From: Bacteroidales bacterium
GTDB taxonomy: Bacteria > Bacteroidota > Bacteroidia > Bacteroidales > UBA932
DNA length: 64,000 bases
Reading direction: 5' to 3'
Assembly (NCBI GenBank): GCA_017423025.1
Contig: JAFPGC010000049.1
Location: 1 to 64,000 of the forward strand
A model generated the notes under the pieces. The model made no database searches, was not told the DNA's origin, and saw only the letters and a program-made list of their open reading frames with translations. Each line of letters starts with the position of its first letter. Within the stretch, counting starts at the first letter, position 1. The position numbers were made by a program, and so were the translations under genes. Below are positions 63,788 to 64,000 of the stretch, piece after piece.

Positions 63788-64000
63788 ACCCCTTCAGCCG
63801 CATCATCCTTCAATGGTACTCCGAGAATGCCAGGGACCTGCCCTGGCGGAGGACCCGGGACCCGTATGCGGTCTGGCTCAGCGAAATCATCCTTCAACAA
63901 ACCCGAATAGCCCAGGGAACGTCGTACTGGCACCGTTTCATGGACCGCTTCCCCACCGTTCAGGATTTGGCCGATGCCTCCGAAGACGAGGTCCTTCGCC
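63784..64000 (+). CDS. mutY: A/G-specific adenine glycosylase MutY, N-terminal part
   Basis: Opens with GTG at 63784, overlapping the maf stop (GTGA), and runs off the window end after 72 codons. The translation reads NPFSRIILQWYSENARDLPWRRTRDPYAVWLSEIILQQTRIAQG, which is the MutY opening with the DLPWR and SE(I/V)(M/I)LQQT(R/Q) signatures; Glu of the SEIILQQT block is the conserved active-site Glu. MutY removes adenine paired with 8-oxoguanine. It would be the third gene of kdsC-maf-mutY. Confidence 0.9.
   Translation, partial: MNPFSRIILQWYSENARDLPWRRTRDPYAVWLSEIILQQTRIAQGTSYWHRFMDRFPTVQDLADASEDEVLR

Overview
The window is chromosomal DNA of a Gram-negative member of the Bacteroidales/Bacteroidetes. 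The evidence is the recurrent promoter word TAnnTTTG (more than twenty well-placed copies), the absence of Shine-Dalgarno sequences, and gene types typical of the phylum: a Rho with a long disordered N-terminal extension, the lipoprotein TamA homologue TamL, a PPi-dependent phosphofructokinase, DUF4256 and DUF3467 proteins, and the cluster rsfS-ftsH-cdsA-psd. Coding DNA is roughly 50-55% GC by eye. I cannot name the genus. Genes are tightly packed, with many 1-4 nt start/stop overlaps, and no rRNA, tRNA, CRISPR array or complete mobile element was seen.

Layout. 0-3 kb: a leftward redox operon (aldo/keto reductase, amidohydrolase fused to an ABM domain, lipoprotein flavodoxin, and a partial ABM monooxygenase), with a divergent AraC regulator. 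4.0-5.9 kb: a small accessory patch with a RhuM-Fic protein and a DUF4256 protein. 5.9-13.3 kb: mnmE-rho, lptD and an N-acetylmuramoyl-L-alanine amidase. 13.6-18.9 kb: dnaA, a histidine/aromatic ammonia-lyase divergent from pepD, a 113-bp inverted-repeat element and rpe. 19.0-22.9 kb: rsfS-ftsH-cdsA-psd. 22.8-31.1 kb: a leftward run ligA-rel-lipoprotein-barrel protein-ispG. 31.2-36.8 kb: sugar functions (GH16-DUF1080 lipoprotein, PPi-phosphofructokinase, CotH lipoprotein, GH13 amylase). 36.7-41.1 kb: a tRNA/rRNA methyltransferase and arginine decarboxylase, divergent from tamL. 41.2-49.7 kb: rarA, an acetyltransferase, a barrel protein, a cation exchanger, a lipoprotein plus M6 protease pair, and rlmD. 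49.8-55.0 kb: acyltransferase, queA, a very AT-rich non-coding island carrying palindromic sites next to an XRE regulator, a shortened DHODH-like protein and cinA. 55.1-62.2 kb: a leftward run valS-thioesterase-tatA-tatC-ABC-F-dipeptidase. 62.2-64.0 kb: a DUF3467 protein, kdsC-maf-mutY (the last cut by the window end).

Most of the content is housekeeping. The signals I find most unusual are: (i) the heptamer GGCCGAT/ATCGGCC, which I tallied by hand at about 95 copies against roughly 9 expected, in all reading frames and both orientations; (ii) the 470-bp AT island (about 19% GC at its core) with repeats and TTCACA-N2-TGTGAA operator-like sites, one lying over the start codon of the adjacent regulator; (iii) promoter elements abutting start codons, suggesting leaderless or nearly leaderless mRNAs for rho, araC and tamL; and (iv) the amidohydrolase-ABM redox operon. 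I did not find convincing evidence for a complete new defence or mobile system.
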